Below the pieces are notes generated by a model. That model did no database searches, was not told the DNA's origin, and saw nothing but the letters and a program-made list of their open reading frames with translations. Position numbers and translations under genes: made by a program. From Pegea sp. RAD2-039 (Eukaryota; Chordata; Thaliacea; Salpida; Salpidae), in NCBI GenBank assembly GCA_034620365.1, contig JAQGEQ010000186.1, positions 310,001-374,000 of the forward strand: a DNA stretch of 64,000 nt, given 5' to 3'. Positions 37,940 to 50,097 of this stretch are shown piece by piece (position 1 is the stretch's first letter; every line of letters begins with the position of its first letter).

Positions 37940-40089
37940 GAGGATTTCACTGTTGAAGGCTCATTAATGTTTGAATACGAATGCTCCAAGGCCTGTAAAC
38001 AAATTAGAAACAGTTAGAAGTACCAAAACTAAAACGAAATCTCAAGTTACAATAAATTTGAATAACAAAATCGTTGTTAAGCACTCATTGAAAGGTTTGT
38101 TGTGTTAGTAAAAAACGTTTTTCCAAATATTTCTCTGTAAAAATTAACATTTACTTCGTTTAAAAAAGGTATTTTATAACTTGAATTTCAAAGATGAACA
38201 ATTTTAATCTTTTAATTTATTTCCAGTCCCATTTAGAAAAGATTTTACCTTTTTATTCGAATCCATAAGATAAGGAGGATAGTTGTGAACAAGAACAAAC
38301 CGCTCAACGTGGCAACAACAAACAACCAAACTGCTTGCCTCAAATCTTGCTTTTCTAAAAGTGAGTTTTTCACTGCAATAAAATCAGTTAAAAGTTTGCA
38401 GATGATAAGATGATAAGATGACCAAACCAAATAGTTTAGATATATTTATTATTTATGAGAATTATGTTAGCAAGAGGCACTCTTTTCTCAAGATCCTCTA
38501 TGATCTTTGATCAAAACAAAAGAAGTCTGAAACTTGCATCTGCAAACAGGAGCAGGACTCGACCATCTTCCACCCTCTTCACATGAGATGAAATGATTTC
38601 CAACTAAGATGTAATCTTTCGAACACGAAAAGTTTAACCGCGTGCTCACCATAAATCTTCGATTTTCTCGCAAATGTTTAATCCCTGGATCTCCACAACC
38701 TGAAACTGAATGAAGAGCTGCTTAAAGTAAATCTTCCCAATCTTCTCCAACATATTTTATGAAAGAACATTATTCAGAAAATACAGAGTTTTGGTTGAAT
38801 CATCAAGATGAAAATGAGATCTTATTAGAGGAAATATTAGGACTCTAAAGAGTTTAAAAGTAAATAAACTTAACATACAGAGTTGACATGTTTGGCCAGT
38901 GTAGCCATTTTCACAGACACATTTAAATGATGTTGCATTGTATAGTTGGCAAACTCCATCATATAAACAGGGATTAGGTGTGCACGGATTTTCTCTTTCT
39001 GTTTAACTTATAATTACTTTTCAAACTTTTCGGTTGTTTAGAAAATAGTTTGTACCGTTTTCGCAATTATCACCATAGAAAAACATTGGACAGATACAGG
39101 AGTGACTGTTTACCTCATCCTTACATACACCATTATTCAAACAGGAATTCGATAAACAATCGTCAATATTTTCTTCACAAAATTCTCCTTCAAATCTATC
39201 AATTGAAAATAACTTTGTTTTAACCCTACTTAATTTAAAGAAAATATAAAATTATAAAATCCTTTTAAATATCTCTAAAATTTAAAGATCAAAATATCTT
39301 CTCACCCAACTTTACAGACACATTTAGGATTATACTCTTCGTCTAACTCACACCCTGAATCGATACAAGGATAACTTTCACAAGGATTGTATTTATCAAT
39401 TTCTACAAATTAAAGACGAAGTTATATGAAAGATTATGTTCACTTTAGAAGATTATTTTGAAAAAGAGATTAACATTTTTATTGTTTATAATGAAGCTAT
39501 AGTATCTTTATCAATTCAACAAACTAACTAAGATAATATAATTTGAAGCCTCTGTAACTGTTGCTGTCATCACTTTTAAAGTAAACGTTCATTTCTCCTA
39601 AACCTCGTATCTCGTCTCTTGGAGGTCGACCACTAGATCAAAAAAATATTTAACATCAAAACTAAGAGATCTTAATTAACAAGTCTTGAAAATAAAGTTA
39701 TTCAATTACTTGATTTTGAACAACAATTAGTATTTAATGAGTCTTTATGAAGTTTGAATTATACTCACCCACAAAACGACTGCATGCCTTTTGAGGTTAT
39801 AGAAACGTTTACATAATCGTAATTACACGAAGAGTTACTACCCCCTTCTCCAAGTTCAACTGCCAAATCAAAGAATTTCACCTGCACAATACTACATCAC
39901 AACCAAATTGTTAAAAACATTTTCTACAAACTCTTATCAACGTTCCTTCAGTTCCACTCAAATACCAATGACAGTCTGAATTGTCTGGATATCGACCATC
40001 ACCTCCAAGTTCAGGGTACCCTGGAGATGAGACGGACCCAGAGTCATTGACCAGCTGTCCCCCACAAGTAGGGTCTTCAGCCTTAGTAA
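37940..40089 (-). CDS. Single-pass membrane protein: CUB, three EGF, sushi domains (5' exon unresolved)
   Basis: Exons, 5' to 3': 39932-40089, 39769-39881, 39529-39632, 39306-39402, 39056-39195, 38879-38998, 38538-38699, 38249-38372, then a tail exon ending near 37940. One complete CUB domain spans the first three exons (cysteines in [19 protein letters not shown] and SFCGG, closing with RGFKLYY). Three EGF-like modules follow (the second with the calcium-binding look, [16 protein letters not shown]), then a sushi/CCP module (CGDPGI to WSSPAPVC) and a hydrophobic helix [20 protein letters not shown] with basic stop-transfer residues. This is an extracellular receptor or adhesion-type layout; no named orthologue is recognised. 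The signal-peptide exon was not found with confidence. A 46-base candidate at 41009-41054 has the right phase but a weak hydrophobic core. The tail frame after the helix is uncertain: straight splicing gives a short tail, the other frame a longer one. Confidence 0.75.
38447..38500 (+). mobile_element. LINE 3' tail fragment (family A), opposite orientation
   Basis: TTATTTATGAGAATTATG followed by GTTAGCAAGAGGCACTCTTTT is the reverse complement of the block shared by the other LINE tails. It lies in the intron just downstream of the sushi exon. It lacks the terminal simple tail, so it may be eroded or partial. Confidence 0.6.
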
Positions 40090-43000
40090 CTGAAATTGAT
40101 AACACTTTTTAAAACAAGCTTTTTATTTTGATAAACGATATTGAATAAATTTGATTTTTATTAATCAAGTTGAAGTAAATTGAAGTTTGTACTTAAAATA
40201 TGAAGAAGAAGAAATTGGATGACTTTCAAATAAAATTCCGACATCAAAAATATTCTTCTTTTAAACTTGAGTTAGATGAAAATAAATTTAAAAAATATCT
40301 TATTTGATAAACATGAAAAACAAAAAGTTGAATTATAATGACTTTGAAAATAATTCAAAACTAAAATATCTGAATAAACATTACAATACTAAACTTTCAT
40401 TAAACTTTCTTTGAGTTGAAAGCATTTGCTTGTCACAACTAAAATAATCTGTTCTGATATAAATGCAGTTTAAGTCTAAATAAGATTTTTTAGTTGTTAG
40501 TTAAGCTGATGTTTTTTTTAAATGTAAAAACAACTTTTGAAACTTCAAAGAGATCTCTTTAGAAACTAAATCATAGATAAATTATTTCTTAAAAGTTTAA
40601 AACCAAAACTTTTAAAGTTTCAAATTTTTAACTAATCGATTTTACTAGCTAAAAAATAAAGAACTTTTTCAGTTTGTATCCAAATTAAAAAAATAAAATA
40701 CCTCAAGAATTTTAAATACTATCTTATATTAATTTGCAAAAACAGTATTTTTCAAAGCTCTCTGCAACCTCAATTCAAGATTTTCACACAATATATAAAT
40801 AACGAAAATGTTTTTACTTTCAACATCTATTTTTTAAGAGGGTTTTGTAAGGAATAAGATCACCTCGAAAAGAACAAGGGCTCTTTACTTGATTGAATAA
40901 TAAGTTTGTTCTACTTACACGCCTCTAAGGGTCCTTGAGAAGAAACGAAACATACATAAGGACTTAACCACAGTTAAATTTTTATCCAGGGCATAATCCA
41001 TCGCTTACGTAAGAACCAAGAAATAAAACCATTTGTAGCTTCTTGCTTTGTCATTTTTTTATTAACATAAACTGATGAAGCAATCCCATTTTGGAATTTT
41101 GAAGACAAATTACTGAAAATATATTTTAACAAGAAATGTCAACGAAGTCTACAACAATTTTGATGAAAATTTTTTACAAGAAAGGCACTAAACATTTTGT
41201 TCTTATCAAATATAATTCTAAAGAACAAATTTTCTGTGATTATATAAACTTCTTCAATGATAGCGTCAACGTGCGATCAGCAGTTCATGTTATTTAAGTT
41301 TCTTGAAGTTATTCAATCAAGAATATTCAAAGAATATTTAAAGAATATCATTTAGAGGAAAGACAGAAGTTGCCAGAAATTGCATTGAATCAGTTACAAA
41401 AAATTTCAGAATCTAAAAATGAAAGTGATAAAAAAATCTTTAGGACTTTTTAAAAGTTTTGAGGAAAGAATGGAAGTTAAATATCTACTAATTTGAATAA
41501 TCTCGTTTGCCTGAAATCACATTTTACAGATCATTTTTTTGGATTCTAAAATAAATCATTTTTATGAAATTAAATGATGAAGACTTTATTCAAATTGTTG
41601 AAAAACTTTGATGAAAATTGGGAACTACTCAAAAATCAACTCACAAATTTGTAAATCTAAAAGATTGAGTTTTTAATCATTTTATTCATAAAATTAGAAA
41701 TTATATTGATAAAAGTTTATATTTTATAAATTTGTCAAACTTGTAGCATTCAAACTTCATTAAAACTCATAATTTATCAGCTACTAACTTTTCGAATTAA
41801 TTTGTTGCTTCTTTATACTGACATGTTTATAGTGAAAAAAAAGTAGTTGAAAAAGCTTTTATCAGAAAATTTATAATTGAAATATATTTTATGATGAAAA
41901 TATAAAAACTTTCCTTTAACTCTCTTTGTTATCATTTCTAACTTTTCAGGAAAAAAGCTGATTTTTGTTTCACAGTTTTCTTTTCTAAAATTTACTTGTT
42001 CACCTAAGTTACGTCAATTTTCTGATCCTCATTGCTTTCTATTGGTTCCACCTTTTCAATTCTAATTATTACTCGTTTTATTGATCTTTATCACTTTTAT
42101 TTCTTTGTATTCAATTACCTGTATTTGGTACATTCAAATTGTATATACGAAGAGTATTTTACCGCATATGTAAATGTGTTTCAAGTTTTATATGGCTTCT
42201 TGCAAATTGCTAGTTTGTTCTGCAGGTGGCTGTCGAGTTATTCGTCGTTGCTTACCGCTGTTATTAGCCGCATTTTACATTTAAAGTTATTATCACTGTA
42301 CAAGCTAAATTATTCAATTTCTCTAGATACGATCAACATAAAACTTATTTAAAAACAATTGAGACTTCTTCGACCTTTTAAAATAAATATTTGTTTTTCA
42401 ATAGAATTTATTTACCTGAAACTTTGTCTCATACTGAAATACTTGAATGAAGTTTTACGTCAATGCTATCAATAGTTAATGATCAGTTATGTTCGTTCAA
42501 TAAATAAATAATTTGATAAATATTAATTATTCAAATATAATTTTTTTCTTTTAAAAGCTCATAAAATCCGCCGACAATTTCTTATCGTAAAGTTAGTGGC
42601 TTCCAATAATTTACTCAGTACATATACTGATATAGTTATCCATGGATTACATCACAAGCAGTGAACACTCCTAAGCTGAAGGATCTGTCTATTCACATCG
42701 GTTGGAGCTGGTTGACGTCCACAAGAAAATGGTTCTAATTAGAGTAGATTGCAGAGAAGCAATTGTCTCAGTTCACTAGAGAAATAACGATTTGTTGCCA
42801 GCAGAAGACGTAGAGTTGATGTCCAAGTCTCTGGTCATATGGACTCCATTGAAGTCATCAATGTGTCACTAAGTATCTCAAAGATGAATTCATGAGAATG
42901 GTCTAGGACAGCGACAAAGGGCCAGAAGTTTTAGCAACAGAGTCAAGAATGTTGGTGTCTAAAGATGGTGTGCTTGTCGGTATTAATATAACTAAGATAG

Positions 43001-43429
43001 TTGGACTCCAAGTGAAGATCAATAAACGTCACTGGTTGAAAGCAAAGAGCCTCAACTTCAGTTTCTACAATGTCTACTTCAAGACAAGTAAAAGGAAGAG
43101 ATTTAGTAAAGATCTTTAGAGGTAGACTTAAGAGTAATCATCACTAATATTGGTTATATTGAAAAATAATTTGCAAATTTAAGTCATAAACCTCATCAAG
43201 ATTTTAAATGAAGTTTTATTTCATCACAATTTATTAAATGTTCATTTTTGAATAATCAATAATTATTATCTGTTTTTCTCAATAAATTAATTCAATTTTT
43301 TCTTTGAAGTTTTTATTTTATTTGTGAATTCTAACCTCGGAGTAGATTACTTTTCTACAAATCGTTTCACAAAACAGAATTTTTTTATTTTTTTTTCTTG
43401 AATATTTTATTACTTAAAATTTATAAAAA
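40090..43429. other. Intergenic region with an unidentified GC-richer patch
   Basis: The region lies between the CUB/EGF/sushi gene and the 3' end of the TMTC gene, both on the minus strand. Most is AT-rich. A block at about 42590-43140 is clearly less AT-rich and has one 70-codon open stretch on the plus strand (about 42908-43122, containing VLATESRMLVSKDGVLVG). It has no match I recognise, no splice structure and stops upstream, so it may be a decayed gene or repeat. Confidence 0.4.
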
Positions 43430-46400
43430 TTAAAAAAGCTGAGATTCAAGTTTATCTAAAACACGAAGTAACTCCTCTCTACCAGAATCCTGTTCTTCTT
43501 TTAAGCTCTGCTCATCATCAAGATCAGTAAGAGATCTTTTAAGATCAGTTAAATCCTTAATTGCTTTTGAGGCTCTTTCCAATTTCAGATCAATCAATTT
43601 AGGATTAGAATCTTGCACAAGATCCAATAAACTTTTTCGAATTCTATCTGCTTCACTTGAAAACGTCACACATTCTTTTTCTTTTAAATCATAATCATCT
43701 TCCGAACTAGATCCCATTATAAAAATATCATCTTCATCTGAAAAAGTTTCTTCTTCTTTTGGTTCCTTAGATTCTAAATCATTTATTTTCTTTGAATTTT
43801 TCTCCTCTAAACGCCTCCGAACAAGTTGTAAATTTTCTGAAAAATTCTTCATTAGTTTTCAATCTTTCTGGAGTCATCTCACCTGATATGGTTCGCACTC
43901 CTGGTAACTTCAAATTCAGATCACTAAAACATCTTTCAGACTCTTCTAATTCTTCTAAATGGAGCATCGACAGACACAGATTGTTGTTTACTTCTAAATC
44001 CACATCTTTACTCATAAAGAGTAACTTTTTGAAGATTCTAAAATCAATTAACAATAAAATGAAGTTAAAATGAAAAAGTAAAATATTTCTACGTTTTTGC
44101 AGTTTGAAAATCTTTCAATTTATTGAAGAGGATATCTCCGTACATCAAAAGAGCTTTCTTGTGTGAGCCATTCACTTGAATCAATCTTTTTAATGATGAG
44201 GCACAATCATTCCAATCTTTCCCTACTCAAAGATCAAAAGTAAAGATCAGAAATTTAGGTAGAGGATCAATGACCTGATTTATAAGTGTAAAAAGCCAAA
44301 TTGTACAAAGTTGCTTCGTGATTGGGCTTCATCTGAAAGAACAAATATTCAAATTGAGGTTGGAAACAGCTGATCAAAACCTTAAGAAGATTTCTCCAAG
44401 TTTCAAACGCTAAAGTTTCTCTTTTAGTGACGATATAAACTAATCCAATCATATTTTGAGCTTCTATATTTGTAGAATCGATCTTTAAAACTCGTGATAA
44501 ACGGGATTCAGCCACTTTCAAATGCTCTTCATTCAATGTGTCCTTAGATACAAACGCATCACGTGACATCTAATCTTACTTAAAGATAAAAAGTTACAAT
44601 TAAAATTGAAGCCGAATTAACAAGAGCTTTAATGTTATCTTTATCATGATGAATAGCCCAAGTATAAGCCTCATATGCTTCTAAATACTTCTTCATCCTG
44701 TTGTACATGATCCCTAAGAAGAAGACACAAATCCAAAAGTGAACACTAAGTGGCAGTAGAGACACAAACCTATATTGAAGAACAGATCGGATTTGGATGC
44801 TGATGTTTGATTGAGAGCTTTTTTGTAATTGATGATTGCTTCGTGATGTTTACCCATTAGCGAAAGGACTTCACCTCTGTGACGTCAGAAGTGAAAGGGA
44901 GTAAAGTCACGTGATGTTCAAACCTGTTTAGATAAGCATCAACAAAAGATGATCTTAGAGATATAGCTTCTTGATATAAGAGATCTGCTTCATAAAATCT
45001 GTAAAATCTTCATCTTTAAAAGACCTTTTTGAGAGCTGATCTAAACCTTTGATTTTTTTTCAACAGATTTCCCAAACTGATGAAGATTTGAAGATGCTTT
45101 GGAGCAACTCTTGCTTCATAAGAGCGTCCCTTGATTGGCTGAAGACACAAATCACTTAAATGTGAAAGATGAGTTTGAGATTACTTGAGGTAGAAGAGCT
45201 TTTGCTTTCAAGTAATGATCTTCAGCGAGTTGATCCAGATGAAGTCTTTCACAAGCTGATGCGATGTTTATGAAGCTTCCTTCATCATCCGGCTGCACGC
45301 GAGCCGCCTGAAAGATGGCCACCTAGTGACATCTCAACAACTTCCATCAACTCACTTGGAGGTAGTAACTCAATGCAATCTTATCTGCTCCTTCCTTCTC
45401 AAAACTGTGTCCGATGTTGTTCCAGACCTTTGCGTTCTTCTGAGTCACCTGATCATTCAAAAATAGGATTATAAGGATCAGATCACATTAGGGGATTTAC
45501 CTTAAGAGCGCTGATGAAGAGGGAGTTATCATCTTTCCAGTCTCGACTTCTTATCATTGTTTTTAAAGCATGAGATGAGATTAGGATCAGAAAGAAACAA
45601 CCAATCAGTTTCCTTGTTTTCAGATCACTAAAAAATAAAGATTTAAAATCTATCAAAGGACTTTTAGAATTCACTTTTTTTGAAAGATTTTTATGAATAG
45701 AGTAGCAATGAGTAAACAGTATCCCATGCTGGGTAGGAAGAGGACCCTTTCGGCGACAACAAATCCAACTGGGAAGAAGAGATTGGAAGCAGGGAGAAAT
45801 GAAGAGATGAGGATGAGGAGGGAGACTGAGATTAGTCCATTGAATCCAGTTGCTTTGTTTGTGATGCAGAAACGGACTGAAAGATCATGTGATGAAAAAA
45901 GTGAAGATGAAGATCAGATTTCTTACAAAGTAAAATGATAAGAGTCCAAAAGAGGAGCGTGGAGATGTTTCTGGGATCAGAGAAACCGGTGATGAGATCA
46001 ATTACTCCCATTGACCAATCACAGAGCAGATCTGATGGAGAAATCAGCATCCAAAGATTGAGTGGAAGAAGATAATTGTAAGTGAGTTGTCGGCTTGGTG
46101 ATGACGCGTGTGATGCTGGATTGTCGAACTCTGAAGATGAAGAAGATGATGAAGAAGAAGATGAAGAAGAAGATGAAGAAGAAGATAAAGATGATGAAAA
46201 AAATGAAGATGAAAATGAAGAAGATGATGAAGAAGATAAATGATGAAGAGGAAGAAGAAGATGAAGAAGAAAAAGATGAAAATGAAGAAGATAGATGAAG
46301 TTTTGATTAACTTGTAAAATGAGGTAGTGTCCCTTTCATCACATATAATCTCCACAACAAAATCACAAGGATTAACATCAGATGAAAACCTCCAAATATT

Positions 46401-47364
46401 ATCAAAGGGATCAAAGTGAAGTTGAAAAAGTTTTTTATCGAAAAAACTTTTAAGAAACGAAATAAATTGATCTAAAAAATAGAATTTAATAAAAAAGAAA
46501 ATTAAATTCATTCGGTGACTAACTTTTCGAATAATCATTATTTCGATGAAAAGACAAACTACAATTGATGTGATTCCTTGCTCTTTTGATAATACAGAAC
46601 AGATCACAAAGAAAAATGATAAAATCTGAGATTAAAAAAGAATTATTAAAATAAAAGTAAATAATTATAGATGACCTTCGACAAAAATGTCATCTTAAAA
46701 GTTGATAAAATGGCTAAAAGATAAAAAATCCCTGACAACAATTCTGCTCTTCCAACAACACTCATCACCTGAAAGAGACATTTTAGTAACAAGTTCAGAA
46801 CAAAAGTGTTTGAAAAAAAAATATTTCATAATGTTTAGTAATATCTGAAAAACTTACTGATTCAACGTGTATAGGATGTACTGTAAACAATATAGTAGCA
46901 ATATGAGCTATCGAAAGTTGGTTTGTTGATGGTTTTGGAAAAAGTGAAGTTATTAACTTGTAGCAGAATTTATAAAATAATAAGCAATTAATTGCATACA
47001 AGAAAATATTAATTAAATGATAATACATAGGATTCATTCCAAAAAGAATATTATTGAGTTTAAAAGTTAAGGTAGTGAAAGGCCTATATGATTTATGGCT
47101 TCTTTCCTGAAAGAAAAAAAACAAATTAATCTTTAAATAAACTTTTCAAACTAAATTTACCTGAGCTATGGGTGTTCCCCAAAAATCATTCCAGATTAAA
47201 TTTATGAATGAGCTATCTGATTTGACGTCATTATTTTCTACAACTGCTGACCAATCATCAAATGTAAAAGAACATTTTGGCGCGTAATGGTACAAAATGC
47301 CAATTAGTATGCAAATAAATAAAGAAAACTTAATCATGAGGTTGATGGGTTTTAATAGATTCAA
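43430..47364 (-). CDS. TMTC3: TMTC-type O-mannosyltransferase with TPR repeats (TMTC3-like)
   Basis: Nineteen exons from 47161-47364 to 43430-43836 (others: 46858-47106, 46676-46768, 46524-46625, 46312-46471, 45927-46130, 45675-45876, 45501-45627, 45356-45448, 45185-45307, 45047-45138, 44924-44998, 44770-44876, 44622-44713, 44381-44569, 44275-44332, 44222-44093, 43883-44037). Phases agree, giving 953 residues. N-terminal multi-pass part: [13 protein letters not shown] (with the DD pair of GT-C enzymes), [59 protein letters not shown] and [20 protein letters not shown], all diagnostic of TMTC1-4. The second half is TPR repeats ([35 protein letters not shown] and others). Known role: ER-resident O-mannosylation of cadherins. 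The Glu/Lys-rich acidic C-terminus after [11 protein letters not shown] is longer than in human TMTC3. TMTC3 is favoured from memory of motifs; TMTC1/2/4 are less likely. Confidence 0.9.
46131..46311. repeat. GAA/GAT low-complexity intron of the TMTC gene
   Basis: The 181-base intron is almost pure GAAGAT/GAAAAT-type purine repeat on the plus strand (polypyrimidine TTC/ATC on the transcribed strand). The spurious Lys/Met-rich open frame on the plus strand comes from this repeat. Confidence 0.8.
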
Positions 47365-48198
47365 TTAATCTGAGAAAAAAATATTTCTTGAAATAAATTC
47401 ATAATATTTAAAAATAAAAGATTTTAAAAACTCATTTATTAATAAAAAATCACTTTTTATCAGATGTTAAAATGAAAATAAAAGTTATTTACAACTTTAT
47501 TTAATAAAACTAAACAATTTTATTTAGAAATATTTTAATTCTAGTTATAAATTTTAAAATACTAATAATTAAATCAATAACTATTTTCAATTATTCTGTA
47601 AATTAATCTTAATTAAAATCATTTAGATAACAAATAAGCAAATATAATAAATTTCATGAAATATTAAATAAAGCAAATATCCATTTAGTATAAATTTGAA
47701 ATTGCTATAAAATTTATTTGTTAATTATATCTTTTAAGAAGTTAAATTAAATATTTTTAAAATTGTTTTACCTGTAAAATAATAATAAACTTCAAAAAAA
47801 ATTTATGTTTTTAGTTTAATATAATTTAAAAAAATTCTGATAAGTTTTTTAAGAATAAAAGCTTCACCAACTAATTTTGGTTATAAAAATATTTATATAA
47901 AATTATTTTAATCTATTAAGTGACAAAAGTTTAATGTTTTCTGATTGAAGTTTGCAGAAATTAATACCATACTCGTATTTATCAGCAAACTGGCTTTTGA
48001 CCAATTTAAAATGTAGAAAATTTCCAAACAAATTAAAAAATTTTTATTAAATATATGAAATTAAATATTTTATATTTTAAAAAGTTATAGAGTATCTTCT
48101 ATATAAATAAGTACTAAAAGTGTTTAAATATAAATATTTGTTTTTAAACAAAATCTTAAAGACTTAAACTCACAAAAGAACTTAGTAAAAATCAGGAG
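47365..48198. other. AT-rich region upstream of the TMTC gene
   Basis: Very AT-rich and without recognisable exons. It is the likely promoter region of the TMTC gene. Confidence 0.5.
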
Positions 48199-49230
48199 TT
48201 GATAAAATGTTCATTATCAATGACTCTGTCATTAAGCATCAGCCTTTTCCTGTCAACCCCTAGCTTCTCTAGGGTTTATACTAACAGTCATACGGCCAAT
48301 AATATCAGCCCATCTCCCTCACACGAGAAATCAATGATTTTTAATGATGATTTTAATATCACTGATCTAGACATTTTTATTGCCATTCATAATATCAACG
48401 GCAAACTAACTCTGGTCTTTAACTAGTCTTTATAGGTTTACTACTGATTTTCTACAACATCAACGCCTTTTCCGACTTTCTATTTATTTATAATAATTTA
48501 TGGTTTCTGTCATTTTCACTTTAATAATTTCTCTAACCCTAGTACTTTTTCATCTTTTATACGCCTTCATAGGTTTTTGATACGCAAACCACTCAACAAC
48601 TTTAATAACACCTAGTAGATTCACAATTTTTTCAATAAAGTGACTTAACTGTGTGTCCTCTTAGCTGTGATATCATTAGACATGATCGCAATGACACTGG
48701 AAGAACTGGAGTGGCTTAAAATATTAACAGGCTCATACAAGCTTAAATTATTTACCATTTTCTAAAAATAGTTTTAAAATTTTTGGTGTCGATCTTTTTA
48801 ATTATTTCTTCAAAGTCAGATTTTGTTGCATCTCTCCTTCAACGTCTCAAAATGTTCGCTACTATCTGATACTCTTGGAGGTTTAATCTTCCTAGCAAAG
48901 ATCGGACAACTCCTCAATGTTTGGATGATTCTGTCCATAAAACATTTTTCAATTTTTCAACCACAAATTTTCTAACTCAGTATATAAATGAACCCACTCA
49001 TTAAAAGGGTCACATTTTGGATCTTTAATTCTTCAACAATCCAAGACTTAACAAACTGTTACTCTTTTGAATCGGTACTTCTCTTCCACTTGCAGTTAAT
49101 TTGTTTTTTCTTTTGTTGTTCAGTTTAATTCAAATGATGATATGACCCATCCTAGCTTCTATAAGGCCAACTTTGAAAAGATCAACACCTACCTCTTCTT
49201 CTCTTGCTAGAAACGCATGATTAATAAAAG
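48199..49230 (+). mobile_element. Decayed LINE endonuclease-domain fragment
   Basis: Plus-strand translation shows pieces of an apurinic-like LINE endonuclease in the expected order: DIIRHDRNDTGRTG at about 48670-48712, a degraded GDFNLP box reading RFNLPSKD at about 48880, TTPQCLDDSVHKTFFNF, NFLTQYINEPTH and KGHILDL at about 48907-49020, and a final ANFEKINTY block near 49165-49195. Several in-frame stops and at least one frame change separate these pieces, so it is inactive. No reverse transcriptase follows. It could be the missing 5' part of the same family as the element at 9415, but there is no overlap to test that. Confidence 0.7.
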
Positions 49231-50097
49231 TTTATCTTCACAGACTTTTTATTACATCTTTTCTTCTGCTTCTTCTTCTTCTTTTTGGGATATCTTAAGT
49301 TCTTATGACTTGGAAAATTTTTTAGAAACATTTTTTAATAACCTTTTTTTAACAGTTATAAAGAAATTTTAAAGCATAAATAGTTAAAGAAAAACAAGTC
49401 ATTGGCGTTAAATAAAAAAACCAAACCAATTAAATGGAGATTTAATGGTTTTATCGGTTCATTACTCATTTTAGTCAAGATGATGAAAAATTAACTGAAA
49501 ACTCCTTAAGAATCTTTTGAAATCTTCAAGACTAATTTGGATAACAATATATTTGATTATGTTAGTCACTAATTTGATTATATTTCAATTAATTGTTTGT
49601 TTCTTGGTTGGGCTTTTCACGTTGAAATGCTCATGTCCTGAACTCTTGCTTTCAACATCAGATTCTTCTAACTACAAATGAAACTTATTTGCAAGACAAG
49701 TGACTTGATGTTGTTGAAACAACTTTCATTTGTGAAGATTTAATCTTTTTATCTCGGAGTAAACTAGTTGTAAGCAACTTTCTGCTCATAACATCATTTC
49801 CACTTTTCTTCGTTTAGTTTGTTCACAAAACAGAATTCTCAGTAATTTTTTGATCTTTAATATTTTATTATATAAAATTAATTTAATGATAATAAATTAT
49901 TCGAATACGATAATATCAATATTAAAAAATAATAATTAAGAATAAGTTCATTTTAATGTTTCACAAACACTTTTCTTAAAATAATTTAATCTTTTCAAGT
50001 TTTATTTAGTTCAAACTGAAAAAGTCTTTAAATATAAATTAAGAAGATTCACAGAATTCTACTGATTTTCAAAATTATCGAATATTTACAAAAATAT
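49231..50097. other. AT-rich region downstream of the dynein gene
   Basis: No exon recognised. A 100-base stretch near 49755-49870 (TCGGAGTA, then CACAAAACAGAATT, then AATATTTTATTA) resembles 43330-43410, which lies downstream of the TMTC gene in the same relative position and orientation. Confidence 0.45.

Noticed and set aside
42032-42352. 106-codon hydrophobic open frame
   Set aside because: Aromatic and Leu/Ile-rich composition is what AT-rich noncoding DNA gives; no family similarity or splice context.
46095-46298. Lys/Met/Glu-rich open frame
   Set aside because: It covers the GAA/GAT low-complexity intron of the TMTC gene, on the opposite strand to the gene.
48199-48426. 75-codon open frame starting with a hydrophobic stretch, as a secreted peptide gene
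   Set aside because: It lies at the start of a block whose downstream translation is clearly LINE endonuclease; no separate gene evidence.
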